A DNA stretch of 64,000 bases from Saccharicrinis sp965230625 (GTDB taxonomy: Bacteria > Bacteroidota > Bacteroidia > Bacteroidales > Marinilabiliaceae): assembly GCA_965230625.1 (NCBI GenBank), contig CBDDLL010000002.1:496001-560000 (forward strand), in the 5' to 3' direction. The translations under genes and the position numbers were made by a program. This document shows, one piece after another, positions 43,519-53,171 of the stretch (positions are counted from its first letter, which is position 1; the number at the start of each line of letters is the position of its first letter). The notes beneath the pieces were generated by a model, which ran no database searches, had not been told where the DNA came from, and saw only the letters and a list, made by a program, of their open reading frames with translations.

Positions 43519-44613
43519 TTATTCAGCTAATTTTGATCCAGCATCTAGCAAATAAAATCCGATGTCATCAGCTCCAACAGAGGAATTTGTAAACAGAACT
43601 ACTCCATTACCAGATTCTTTCACAAATCCCAAAAATGTTCTATATCCACCCGTTCCTCCATTATGCCAGATAATATCTCCACTTTTCCCATTTGTAATAT
43701 GCCACCCCATCGCAACTCTCATTTCACCTGCTTTATCATGCCTAACCTTGTGTGAAGACTCCATTGCAGCCAATAAAGGACTCTTTAAATAACCCAAATT
43801 AGCAGATATAAATTTGACCATATCAAAAGTTGAACTTCTTATTGCTCCTGCTCCTGCTAATGTTGGTATATCCCAGTTTTCAACAACTCTACCTCCCCTA
43901 TGTCCCAAAGCTAAATTATCTCTCATATTTTGATCAAACTCAATTTTCGTTTCATTCATTTCAAGCGGATGAGCTATGGTTTGAATCATTAATTTCTCAT
44001 AAGTTGTATTCTTATTCTCAGCCAATAAATGACCTAATAGACCTTGGGCAAGATTAGAGTATTCGTAATTTTCACCAACAGCTCGCGAAGGTTTATAATT
44101 TGATATGAATTCGTACATCTGATCAACTGTATAGTCGACATATGGATTGTTTGGATTTGAAGGATTGAAGTTATAAGGCATTCGTGGCAAACCAGATGTA
44201 TGGTCGGTAAGATGACCAAAAGTAATTTCTTGTTCACCCATCACCGGTACTATTACTTCATCAGGAATATAATCATTGATGTTGTCATCTAATTTAAGAT
44301 CACCGTCTAAAACTTGCTGTGCAAGAAGAATACCCGTAAATACTTTAGAGATAGATCCAATTTCATAGATAGTATGCTCATCTACTTTCTTACCTTGGTC
44401 TGATGTTTTTCCAAAATTGAAATATTGTACCTCATCTTGATTAATTATTGCAATTGCAACACTTGGAGTAATTCCTTCTGCTATTCGCTTTTCAATTGAT
44501 TTACTTACTTCAATTGGAAGTCCTTCATATTCTATATTTTCAGAACTTTCTTGACATTGACAAAAGAATAATGATAACAAAAGAATTATTGGTACCTTTT
44601 TATAGACTTTCAT
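43519..44613 (-). CDS. Serine hydrolase of the class C beta-lactamase/penicillin-binding protein fold
   Basis: 364 residues; start chosen so the lipobox (FFCQC, Cys 18-20) is near the front, dropping a 24-residue extension. SxxK at Ser87-Lys90 (GSISKVF), YxN about 185 (YEYSN), and HNGG-type third motif. A C-terminal LFTNS. These proteins are mostly peptidases or esterases acting in the envelope; no evidence that it hydrolyses antibiotics. It lies between two copies of a 145-bp direct repeat. Confidence 0.85.
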   Translation of the reverse strand: MKVYKKVPIILLLSLFFCQCQESSENIEYEGLPIEVSKSIEKRIAEGITPSVAIAIINQDEVQYFNFGKTSDQGKKVDEHTIYEIGSISKVFTGILLAQQVLDGDLKLDDNINDYIPDEVIVPVMGEQEITFGHLTDHTSGLPRMPYNFNPSNPNNPYVDYTVDQMYEFISNYKPSRAVGENYEYSNLAQGLLGHLLAENKNTTYEKLMIQTIAHPLEMNETKIEFDQNMRDNLALGHRGGRVVENWDIPTLAGAGAIRSSTFDMVKFISANLGYLKSPLLAAMESSHKVRHDKAGEMRVAMGWHITNGKSGDIIWHNGGTGGYRTFLGFVKESGNGVVLFTNSSVGADDIGFYLLDAGSKLAE

Positions 44614-44834
44614 GCGATTATAATTTTCATTTGTTGCATAGCTTGTTACATGTAAGCGGAAGAACTTCCAAGAAAATTTAATCATACACTTGTGTGAAGG
44701 TTGTATGAATAAATATACCGCAAAACATCCTTATACAATAAACACCTATTGAATAACCTTATACTATATTTTGTTTAGTTATAAAAATAACAAATGAATT
44801 CATAATGTCTATTAATTCTAGATTTTTTTTTACA

Positions 44835-44980
44835 ACTAGTAGAAAGTTCATAAAACAGTAAAGTCGAACCAATTAAAATATTAGCTTAGAACATTGAGTG
44901 CAAACAAAATAAAAACACAACAACTTGATTGGATTAACAGATCTATTACCTGTTATTTCTTGAACTATACAAGATTTAAA
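44835..44980. repeat. ~145-bp direct repeat (copy 2)
   Basis: Same order of blocks as 43301-43445. Part of the 681-bp gene-free stretch 44614-45294, which also holds the MITE-like element at 45064-45215. Confidence 0.5.
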
Positions 44981-45063
44981 TGAAATTTTATCAATGAAGA
45001 GATTCAACAACAAACTACTGATTTCTTACCATTTAATTATTAAAATTGAAGAATACGACATAG

Positions 45064-45215
45064 GTCTTTGCAAGAAAATGCCAAATACTGCGTTATACTT
45101 GCCAGAAAAATACTCATTTATACAAGTTAAACTCCGTTTTTTCCGGCTTCGCAAGCCTTGTCTTTGACGCTTTCTTATCATAAACTTTGAAATTATTGAG
45201 TTTTCTTACAGACAC
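45064..45215. repeat. ~151-bp MITE-like element (copy 2)
   Basis: Same length and orientation as 8591-8741. Left end GTCTTTGCAAGAAAA, right end the inverse TTTTCTTACAGAC; contains the GGCTTcGCAAGCC hairpin. No gene inside. Confidence 0.6.
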
Positions 45216-45294
45216 TACATAGTACTAAAACAAAAAAAAAGAAGAATTTGTATTCATAAAATAAACACCCAGATACTAACAAAAAACAATATTA

Positions 45295-45594
45295 CTACTT
45301 CAATAAATCCTCAACTACTTCCAATTCATGCAAAGTTTCGATTTTCTCGCAGCAGTTTCTTACTTTCTCTCTAAAAACCAAGGCATGTTCGGGTAAATTA
45401 TTATTCGCATTTTCCCATGTTTCTTTATCTGGCCATTGAGCATAAGCCAAATAAAGTAAATGAGATTTACGATGAAGCCTTGATCCTAAACCTCCTGCAT
45501 GAATATAAATTAATTGAGTCAATCCCTTCCACCCTTTAACAAAATCATCTTCGCAATCAGGTTTTACTTTAAAAGAATATATTACGCTAAACAT
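45295..45594 (-). CDS. ABM-domain (antibiotic biosynthesis monooxygenase-like) protein
   Basis: 99 residues, one ferredoxin-like domain: FSVIYSFKVKPDCEDDFVKGWKGLTQL, then an LYLAYAQWPDKETWENA strand-helix. ABM domains include small monooxygenases and mere dimeric relatives. It lies 8 bp after sucB, so is probably the third gene of that operon; its link to the TCA cycle is unknown. Confidence 0.75.
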   Translation of the reverse strand: MFSVIYSFKVKPDCEDDFVKGWKGLTQLIYIHAGGLGSRLHRKSHLLYLAYAQWPDKETWENANNNLPEHALVFREKVRNCCEKIETLHELEVVEDLLK

Positions 45595-45602
45595 GCTTTA
45601 TT

Positions 45603-46865
45603 TTATAAATCCAATACAATACTTTCTAACTCGTCACCTCCAGATAACATTAACTCTGGTTTTTCCAGCATTTTTTTCAGAGTCACTAAAAATCCAACAG
45701 AATCTTTTCCATCTATTATTCTGTGATCGTATGATAGTGCTGTATACATGATAGGTCTTATTTTTACCTCTCCACTAACAGCAACAGGCCTTTCAACAAT
45801 ATTGTGCATACCTAAAATAGCCGATTGTGGTGGATTTATAAGTGGTGTTGACAACATGGAACCAAATACTCCTCCATTTGTAACTGTAAATGTTCCTCCT
45901 GTCATCTCATCTAAACTTATTTTACCAGTACGCGCTTTTTCTGCCAGTTGTTTTAATGTTTCTTCTATTTGAGCCAGACTCATAGATTCAGTATTTCTAA
46001 TTACTGGTACCATCAGCCCTTTAGGAGTTTGCACTGCAACAGAAACGTCAACATAATTAGGTGTCACAATTTCATCGTTATCAATCATGGAGTTTACCAT
46101 TGGATGCTTTTGCATTGCTAACGCTGATGCCTTTATAAAAAAGGACATAAACCCCAGTTTAACACCATGTTTATCGATAAACTTATTTTGGTATTTCTTA
46201 CGAATAGCCATTATATTGCTCATATCTACCTCATTAAAAGTAGTTAGCATGGCTGTTTCCTGCTTAACGGCTACCAAACGAGCACTAAGCTTTTTACGTA
46301 AGGAGCTCATTTTTTGCCTATCTAACTCTCTTTCTTTAGGTTCTGATGATAATCCTTGAGAATAAGCAGTCCTTTGAGGATCTGCACCTTGCTCTTTTAT
46401 TGCATTAATTTCCTTTTTAGATATACGGTGTAATCCATTTATAACATCTTCTACTGTCCACCCCTCTTCTTCCATCAAATTTTGAGCAACAGGAGAAATT
46501 TTAACTTTTGATAATTCTTCAGAAACAGTTTTTTCATCCTTTACCTCCTTTTGCTTAGGTTCTTCTTTTTCTACCTTTAAAGATTCCTCAGGTTGACTTT
46601 TAGGTTGACTTGTATTCTCTTCTGGAGCAACCGAAGTGTCAATTGTACAAGCAACTTCACCTACAGCAACAGTTTGTTCTGCTTCAACCAATATCTTAAT
46701 TTTTCCTGCTTTATCAGCATTAAGTGTTAAAGTGGCTTTATCCGATTCAATTTCTGCCAATTCCTGATCTTTAACAACTACATCTCCATCATTTACCAAC
46801 CAACTTGCTATTTCAACTTCTGTAATTGATTCTCCAGGCGTAGGGATTTTTATTTCGATAATCAT
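45603..46865 (-). CDS. sucB: 2-oxoglutarate dehydrogenase E2, dihydrolipoyl succinyltransferase
   Basis: 420 residues. Lipoyl domain 1-75 with lipoylated Lys43 (EIESDKATLTLN), Pro/Glu/Lys-rich linker about 80-120, peripheral-subunit-binding domain about 125-160 (ISPVAQNLMEEEGWTVEDV), catalytic domain to the end with HRIIDG (His381, Asp385). Transfers succinyl from lipoate to CoA in the TCA-cycle complex. 101 bp after sucA. Confidence 0.96.
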   Translation of the reverse strand: MIIEIKIPTPGESITEVEIASWLVNDGDVVVKDQELAEIESDKATLTLNADKAGKIKILVEAEQTVAVGEVACTIDTSVAPEENTSQPKSQPEESLKVEKEEPKQKEVKDEKTVSEELSKVKISPVAQNLMEEEGWTVEDVINGLHRISKKEINAIKEQGADPQRTAYSQGLSSEPKERELDRQKMSSLRKKLSARLVAVKQETAMLTTFNEVDMSNIMAIRKKYQNKFIDKHGVKLGFMSFFIKASALAMQKHPMVNSMIDNDEIVTPNYVDVSVAVQTPKGLMVPVIRNTESMSLAQIEETLKQLAEKARTGKISLDEMTGGTFTVTNGGVFGSMLSTPLINPPQSAILGMHNIVERPVAVSGEVKIRPIMYTALSYDHRIIDGKDSVGFLVTLKKMLEKPELMLSGGDELESIVLDL

Positions 46866-46966
46866 TTTTTATGTTTTAGTCTTAAATTAATTAGACGCAA
46901 GTACAAAGTATTAAGATTTCATGATCGTAATTAGCTCTTATATTTTTGTCTTATGTCTAACGATAA

Positions 46967-49789
46967 TTAAATTGAAAACCTTGACTTCTCTGTAAAATAT
47001 TTATGCTGCTTTAAAATCGTTTTTCTATCCTTACCTTCAACACACTGTAAACCACAATATTTATTTTTTAGCTCGCAATGACACTTTTTAAATATTTTAT
47101 CAATAATCTCTTTCTGACCTACCACATGTAAACCATTCAATCCAGTAGCAGGACTACCACTTGCTAAACGAGCAACAGGAATAAGATTAACACCTTTAAA
47201 CATTCCTCTAATATATTTCCATGCTCCCATATTCTCAGGTTCTTCCTGAACCCATAGGTGTAGAATAGCATTCGTATACTTATCTAATACTTCTTGCAAT
47301 TGATCCTTAGGGAATGGATGCATTTGCTCAATTCGTATCAACGCAATGTCTCTTGCTCCCAATTCCTCTTTTCGTGCTAGTAAATCGTAGTAAATTTTAC
47401 CTGAACAAAAAACCACACGTCTGACATTATTAACATCCACATCAATATCATCAATTACTTCCTGAAATTTTCCTAAAGCTAATTCATCCATCTTAGAAAC
47501 GCACTTAGGGTGACGCAACAAGCTTTTAGGGGTAAACACAATAAGCGGCAATCGTATATTTCTATGTATTTGACGACGTAATACATGAAAGAAGTTAGCA
47601 GGTGTAGTACAATTAACAATCTGAATATTATTATTAGCTGCTAATGATAAAAAACGTTCAATCCTTGCACTGGAATGCTCTGGTCCTTGTCCTTCAAAAC
47701 CATGCGGTAGATAAAGCACCAAACCATTCATGATCCCCCATTTTTCTTCTGCTGAACTTATGTACTGATCAACAATAACTTGTGCCACATTGTAGAAATC
47801 GCCAAACTGCGCTTCCCAAATTGTTAATCCGTTAGGAGTAGCTAAAGCATAACCATAATCAAATCCCATTACACCATACTCAGACAAATGCGAATTGTAT
47901 ACATTAAAACGAGCTTGATCTTTAGAAAGATTTTTCAATGGAAAATAAAGCTTCTCAGTATCTTCAATTGTTAAGCCTGCATGCCTGTGTGCAAAAGTAC
48001 CTCGCACAGAATCCTGTCCGCTCAATCGTACTTGATGGCCTTCCATAACCAAGGTTGCGTAAGCCAATTGTTCTCCCATTGCCCAATCAAGCTTATCGTT
48101 CTCTACCATTTTTTTACGATCATCCATGATCTTATGTACCTTTCTAAAAAATGATAGATCTTCAGGCAGGTGAGTCAACTTCTCACTTAATTCAACTAAT
48201 TGTTCTTTATCTACACCAGTTTCTACAGATTGTATAAAATCCTTAGGTTCTGAGTATCGGATTCCCTCCCACTCTTCTTTAAGAAATCGCTGAATTACAA
48301 CCTTATCTATTTTTTTAGAATCTTCCAATTTCTTTTCTAAGTAAACATCAAAACCACTTTGCAAAGCTGCCAGTTCGTCCTGAGTATATACTTTTTCTTC
48401 AATCAATCGCATACCATAAACATCCCTTGGATTAGGATGCTTTGCTATTGCTTTATATAGCGTTGGTTGAGTAAAGCGAGGTTCATCTCCTTCGTTATGC
48501 CCATATTTTCTGTAAGATAAAACATCAATAAATACGTCCGCATTAAACTTTTGACGGAATTCAACAGCCAACTCCAAAGCATAAACCATTGCTTCTGAAT
48601 CATCTCCTTTAACATGAAAAACCGGACTTCGGGTTACCTTACCCACATCAGTACAATATGTACTTGACCTGGCATCAAGATAATTTGTAGTAAATCCAAC
48701 CTGATTATTAATAACAATATGAATAGTTCCCCCAGTTTTATAACCTGTTAGCTGACTCATTTGAATCACCTCGTAAACTACACCTTGTCCTGCAATTGCT
48801 GCATCTCCATGAATAAGTACAGGAATAGCCTTATTAAAATCTTCGTTGTACCTATTATTAATTTTGGATCGTGTTATTCCTTCAATTACAGGTCCAACAG
48901 CCTCCAGGTGCGATGGATTTGGAGCCAGATTCACCCTCACCTTTTTTCCATCCTCGGTCAATATATCATTTTGATAACCCAAATGGTACTTTACATCACC
49001 CAGTGAAATACCTTCTGCATAATCATCTCCTACGAATTCCTTAAAAATATTTTCGTATGGTTTTCTCAAGATATTGGCCAGAACATTTAACCTTCCTCGA
49101 TGAGCCATACCAATCATCACCTCTTTAACTCCCAGCTCTGCTCCTTTTCGTATCAGTGCATGTAATCCAGGGATAATCACCTCACTACCTTCTAGCGAAA
49201 ATCTTTTTTGACCTACAAATTTTTTATGAATAAATGATTCAAAACCTGCTGCAACATTTAACTCATCGTAAATACTTTTCTTCTTTCCTTCCGAAAAATG
49301 AGGTGTATTACGTACACTTTCCATCTTTCGCTTTAACCAATCAACTACTTCCGGATGACGAATATATAAATATTCAACTCCGATAGAACCACAGTAAGTT
49401 TTTTGAAGATGGGTAATAATGTCTTTCAGCTTAGCTTTACCAATCCCTAATTTAGCACCAGCTTCAAATTCAATTTCTAAGTCTGCCTTTTCTAATCCAA
49501 AATTCTCAATTTCAAGCGTTGGAAAATATTGCCGACGTTTACGAACTGGATTAGTTTTGGTAAATAAATGTCCCCTTTGGCGGTATCCATGTATCAGGTT
49601 AGCTACTTTAAACTCTTTACTAACCATCCCTCCTGATGATGGAGTTTCATAATTTTTTCGGGCAAAATCAAAACCCTTAAAAAAAAGCCTGAAGCTTTCA
49701 TCAACAGACTCAGGATCACTTAAATATTTTTGGTACAGTTCTTCAATAGCTTCAATATCACTGTTACCAATAAACGAAAAATTTTCCAT
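46967..49789 (-). CDS. sucA: 2-oxoglutarate dehydrogenase E1
   Basis: 940 residues, full length. N-terminal helix IEELYQKYLSDPESVDESFRLFF (E2-binding), GMAHRGRLNVL motif, TPP-binding HGDAAIAGQGVVYEV, and C-terminal transketolase part. Decarboxylates 2-oxoglutarate using TPP. Forms an operon with sucB and the ABM gene. Divergent from the AddB-like nuclease; the gap between holds a 105-bp palindrome-ended element. Confidence 0.97.
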   Translation of the reverse strand: MENFSFIGNSDIEAIEELYQKYLSDPESVDESFRLFFKGFDFARKNYETPSSGGMVSKEFKVANLIHGYRQRGHLFTKTNPVRKRRQYFPTLEIENFGLEKADLEIEFEAGAKLGIGKAKLKDIITHLQKTYCGSIGVEYLYIRHPEVVDWLKRKMESVRNTPHFSEGKKKSIYDELNVAAGFESFIHKKFVGQKRFSLEGSEVIIPGLHALIRKGAELGVKEVMIGMAHRGRLNVLANILRKPYENIFKEFVGDDYAEGISLGDVKYHLGYQNDILTEDGKKVRVNLAPNPSHLEAVGPVIEGITRSKINNRYNEDFNKAIPVLIHGDAAIAGQGVVYEVIQMSQLTGYKTGGTIHIVINNQVGFTTNYLDARSSTYCTDVGKVTRSPVFHVKGDDSEAMVYALELAVEFRQKFNADVFIDVLSYRKYGHNEGDEPRFTQPTLYKAIAKHPNPRDVYGMRLIEEKVYTQDELAALQSGFDVYLEKKLEDSKKIDKVVIQRFLKEEWEGIRYSEPKDFIQSVETGVDKEQLVELSEKLTHLPEDLSFFRKVHKIMDDRKKMVENDKLDWAMGEQLAYATLVMEGHQVRLSGQDSVRGTFAHRHAGLTIEDTEKLYFPLKNLSKDQARFNVYNSHLSEYGVMGFDYGYALATPNGLTIWEAQFGDFYNVAQVIVDQYISSAEEKWGIMNGLVLYLPHGFEGQGPEHSSARIERFLSLAANNNIQIVNCTTPANFFHVLRRQIHRNIRLPLIVFTPKSLLRHPKCVSKMDELALGKFQEVIDDIDVDVNNVRRVVFCSGKIYYDLLARKEELGARDIALIRIEQMHPFPKDQLQEVLDKYTNAILHLWVQEEPENMGAWKYIRGMFKGVNLIPVARLASGSPATGLNGLHVVGQKEIIDKIFKKCHCELKNKYCGLQCVEGKDRKTILKQHKYFTEKSRFSI

Positions 49790-49865
49790 AGATTAATTTT
49801 CCTTATGCAATAGACTTTTTCATTATTAGGTTTACCCCGCAATATGCATTAGAAAATCTATTACA

Positions 49866-49970
49866 CATTGAAATTACTTCAAAACAAGTCACTTCGCTGC
49901 TTCATCTCAACTCACCAGAACGATGCTATGCTTCGTTTCGATAAAGCCTTGTTTTATCGTACTTTCAATG
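49866..49970. repeat. 105-bp element with 23-bp inverted ends
   Basis: Arms 49866-49888 (starts CATTGAAATTAC) and 49948-49970 (ends TTTCAATG) pair at 19 of 23 positions. It lies in the 355-bp gap between divergent sucA and the nuclease gene, so it probably affects one promoter. No second copy was seen in the window. Confidence 0.6.
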
Positions 49971-50144
49971 CTCACTACGAACCTCTAATACATAATCCGG
50001 GTTTAATGAAAATAAAATGCAAGATATGTATTTTAATCGTTGGATATTCGCTAAGCAAAGGGAAATATTTTATTTTTAGCAATAAGTAACCTCAATTACT
50101 AATTATTTTTATTTTTTTGCACTCTTCATTCAACGAAACAACAA

Positions 50145-53036
50145 ATGACTTATTTTCTGCAACATCTTGCTCAATATTATCTTAATAAGTATCAAACCAA
50201 TATATCCGATTTTTGTTTTGTATTTCCTGGAAGAAGAGCAGGTCTTTTTTTTCAACAACATTTGAGCAAACTCATTAAAAAACCTATTTGGTCGCCAACC
50301 ACAATCACCATCAACGAATTTATTCAAGAGTTTACTCCTTATCAAATTGCCGATAAAATCACTTTAGTTTTTGAATTATACAAGGTTTATGAAGAAATAT
50401 ACAATACCGGCACCAGTTTTGACGACTTTTTACCATGGGGAGAGATAATTCTCAATGATTTTGATGATATAGATAAATACAACGCAAATCCACAACAAGT
50501 ATTTTCAAACCTTCTTTCCATTAAAGAAATTGAAGATGATTATAGTTTTTTAAGTGATGAGCAAATTAAAACTATAAAAAGCTTCTGGCATACTTTCAAT
50601 CCTGAAAGACTGTCAGATCATCAAACCGAGTTTATTAAAATATGGGAGAAACTTTACAATGTATATAAACTTTTTAACCAACGGTTATTAGAAAAGAACA
50701 TGACCTATGAAGGTGCTGTTTATAGACAAATTGCAGAAAATATTGACAATAAAATACCTTTAAAAATTCAGTATCCAAAAGTAATCTTTGTTGCTTTCAA
50801 TGCTTTAAATCGATGTGAAGAAAAATTATTTCATCATTTAATGATTGGAAACAAAGCTGATTTTATATGGGATTATACACCTTGGCTTATGCATGATAAA
50901 AAAGCTAGTATTGATCCAAAAGAAAGACTAAAAAATCATGAAGCATTAAGGTTTATTGAAGAAAATATTACCAAATTCCCTGCACCTCGCGATTTTCATT
51001 TTCCAGAAAATAAAGAGTTACCTGATATTAAAATAACATCTGTGGCTACTGATACTGCTCAAACACAAGTAGTCCATGACTTTTTACAAAGCAATTTACC
51101 TCATCAAGATATTAAAAACGGAGTTGGCTCAGCATTAAAAACAGGTGTAGTTTTAACAGATGAATCAATTCTACTGCCAGTATTACATTGTATCCCTAAT
51201 GAATTTGATAAAGTTAATATCACAATGGGATACCCCATCAAAAACACACCTATATATGGACTATTAGAATTAATTTTTGAACTTCAGAAAAACGGACGTC
51301 AAACTCAAGCAGGAAAAACCTGGTTTTACTTTAGAAATGTATTGCCAATACTAACCCATCAATACATAGAATCTCTTGACGCTGAGTTACACAAAGAACT
51401 TACTTATTCTATTACAAAACAAAATAAAACATACATAGAAGCAAACGAACTTTGTAAAACCCAGCTTCTTTCATCCATATTTAAAGTTGTTGAAAAAAAT
51501 GAAGATTTTTCTGCATACCTAATTAACTTACTTCAAATTATTTATGCAGGAATTAGCAATAAAGAAAACCAACCTATTGAAAAAGAGTTTATATACCAGC
51601 TTCATCTTACCATTACTCAATTAAGTGATTTAATTAAAAAACTTAACCTGAAATTATCGCAAGATACCTGGATAAGACTTTTTAAAAGAGCTGCTGACTT
51701 AAAAAGTATTCCTTTTAGCGGAGAACCTCTAAAAGGCTTGCAAATAATGGGAATTTTAGAAACCCGAGCTTTAGATTTTGAAAACCTGATTATATTAAAT
51801 ATGAATGAAGGTGTTTTTCCTCAGTCGGGTGCAACCAATTCTTTAATACCATATAATTTACGAAAGGCTTTTCAACTGCCTACGATAGAACATCAGGATG
51901 CTATTTTCGCCTATTATTTTTACCGTTTAATCCATAGGGCTAAATTCGTTCAGCTACTATATAATTCATCATCTCAAGGAATGCAAACTGGTGAAATGAG
52001 TCGTTTCTTGTTTCAACTTAAATATGAGTATCCTAAAGAAAAACTTAGTTTTTCAACAGCAGTTGATAACGTTCAAATTACTTCTCCCCAAAACTATTTT
52101 GTGAGCAAAAACGAAAAAATAATGATCGTACTCAACGAATATCTCGAAGGTGGCTCCAGAAAGTTATCCCCCAGTGCTCTAAGCACCTATTTCGAATGTC
52201 CTCTTCGTTTTTATTATAAATATATACTTAAAGCGTCCGAGCCAGATGAAATTACTGAGGATATTGATCCTCGTATTTTTGGAACTCTTTTTCATGAAAC
52301 TGTTGAAGAAATTTACAAACCTTTTATGAATAAAGAAGTATTGCCAGATGATATTGACGCATTAAGTAAGAATAAGTCAGCCATCCATTTAGCTTTACAA
52401 AAAAGCTTTAGTAGATACTTTAATCATGATTTAAATCAAAGCGACTTTAAGGATATACAGGGTAAAAATGTTCTGATTTTCGATATTATAAAAAAATATG
52501 TACACCAATTTTTAAAAGTTGAACAACAACATGCTCCTTTCTATCTTAAAGGATTAGAAAAAGAAGTTGAAAGCACAATTGAAATTGACAGTAAGAAAAT
52601 TTGTATTGGAGGAACCATTGACAGGCTTGATGAAAAGGGCGGAATAGTAAGAGTAATTGATTACAAAACAGGTTCCGGAGACGAATATTTTTCAAAAATT
52701 GAAGAACTATTTACTCAAAGCAAGCACAAATCAAAAAAAGCCATATTTCAAACATTGCTTTATAGTTACATTTTAAAACAAACAGAAATTGAACATAAAA
52801 CTTATGCTCCTGGTGTTGTTTGGATTAAGAAAATCTATACATCACCCGACTATTCATTAAAAAAAGGAACACCTTCTAAAAACGAAAAATTAAATCTGAA
52901 GTTGGTTGAAGAAGAATACATAGAATTACTAAAAGAGAATTTAAATCAATTATTTGATGAAAACATAGCTTTTACTCAAACCGAACACACAGAATCTTGT
53001 CAATCATGCAACTACAAAGATATTTGCGGAAAGTAA
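50145..53036 (+). CDS. AddB-like PD-(D/E)XK nuclease with decayed helicase
   Basis: 963 residues. N-terminal FVFPGRRAGLFF occupies the Walker-A place but lacks GxGKT, as in AddB-type inactive helicases. Nuclease at the C-terminus: GTLFHETVEEI, GGTIDRLD (Asp826), VIDYKTG (Asp839, Lys841). Cys685 (FECPLRF) and Cys952, 955 and 961 (ESCQSC... ICGK) can bind an iron-sulphur cluster. Such proteins process double-strand breaks with a RecB/AddA-like partner, which is not in this window. Confidence 0.85.
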   Translation: MTYFLQHLAQYYLNKYQTNISDFCFVFPGRRAGLFFQQHLSKLIKKPIWSPTTITINEFIQEFTPYQIADKITLVFELYKVYEEIYNTGTSFDDFLPWGEIILNDFDDIDKYNANPQQVFSNLLSIKEIEDDYSFLSDEQIKTIKSFWHTFNPERLSDHQTEFIKIWEKLYNVYKLFNQRLLEKNMTYEGAVYRQIAENIDNKIPLKIQYPKVIFVAFNALNRCEEKLFHHLMIGNKADFIWDYTPWLMHDKKASIDPKERLKNHEALRFIEENITKFPAPRDFHFPENKELPDIKITSVATDTAQTQVVHDFLQSNLPHQDIKNGVGSALKTGVVLTDESILLPVLHCIPNEFDKVNITMGYPIKNTPIYGLLELIFELQKNGRQTQAGKTWFYFRNVLPILTHQYIESLDAELHKELTYSITKQNKTYIEANELCKTQLLSSIFKVVEKNEDFSAYLINLLQIIYAGISNKENQPIEKEFIYQLHLTITQLSDLIKKLNLKLSQDTWIRLFKRAADLKSIPFSGEPLKGLQIMGILETRALDFENLIILNMNEGVFPQSGATNSLIPYNLRKAFQLPTIEHQDAIFAYYFYRLIHRAKFVQLLYNSSSQGMQTGEMSRFLFQLKYEYPKEKLSFSTAVDNVQITSPQNYFVSKNEKIMIVLNEYLEGGSRKLSPSALSTYFECPLRFYYKYILKASEPDEITEDIDPRIFGTLFHETVEEIYKPFMNKEVLPDDIDALSKNKSAIHLALQKSFSRYFNHDLNQSDFKDIQGKNVLIFDIIKKYVHQFLKVEQQHAPFYLKGLEKEVESTIEIDSKKICIGGTIDRLDEKGGIVRVIDYKTGSGDEYFSKIEELFTQSKHKSKKAIFQTLLYSYILKQTEIEHKTYAPGVVWIKKIYTSPDYSLKKGTPSKNEKLNLKLVEEEYIELLKENLNQLFDENIAFTQTEHTESCQSCNYKDICGK

Positions 53037-53130
53037 TTTGGTATTATTGAATAATATTGTCAAATCAAGGATAACTATAAGCAAAGTCTAACCTTAGTAA
53101 TCAAACCAATACTTTTAACTGTTTTTTCAC

Positions 53131-53138
53131 TAGCTTTG
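53131..53138 (+). promoter_or_regulatory. Candidate Bacteroidota -7 box
   Basis: TAGCTTTG fits TAnnTTTG exactly, 33 bp upstream of the kinase-RapZ fusion start. A -33 box is not clear. Confidence 0.45.
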
Positions 53139-53171
53139 AAATTTATAAAAGATCAATAAAGACCTCGGTTT

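Noticed and set aside
43519..44613. Beta-lactamase resistance gene
   Set aside because: Has the shared SxxK/YxN fold, but this lipoprotein family mostly comprises esterases and peptidases; nothing points to antibiotic hydrolysis.
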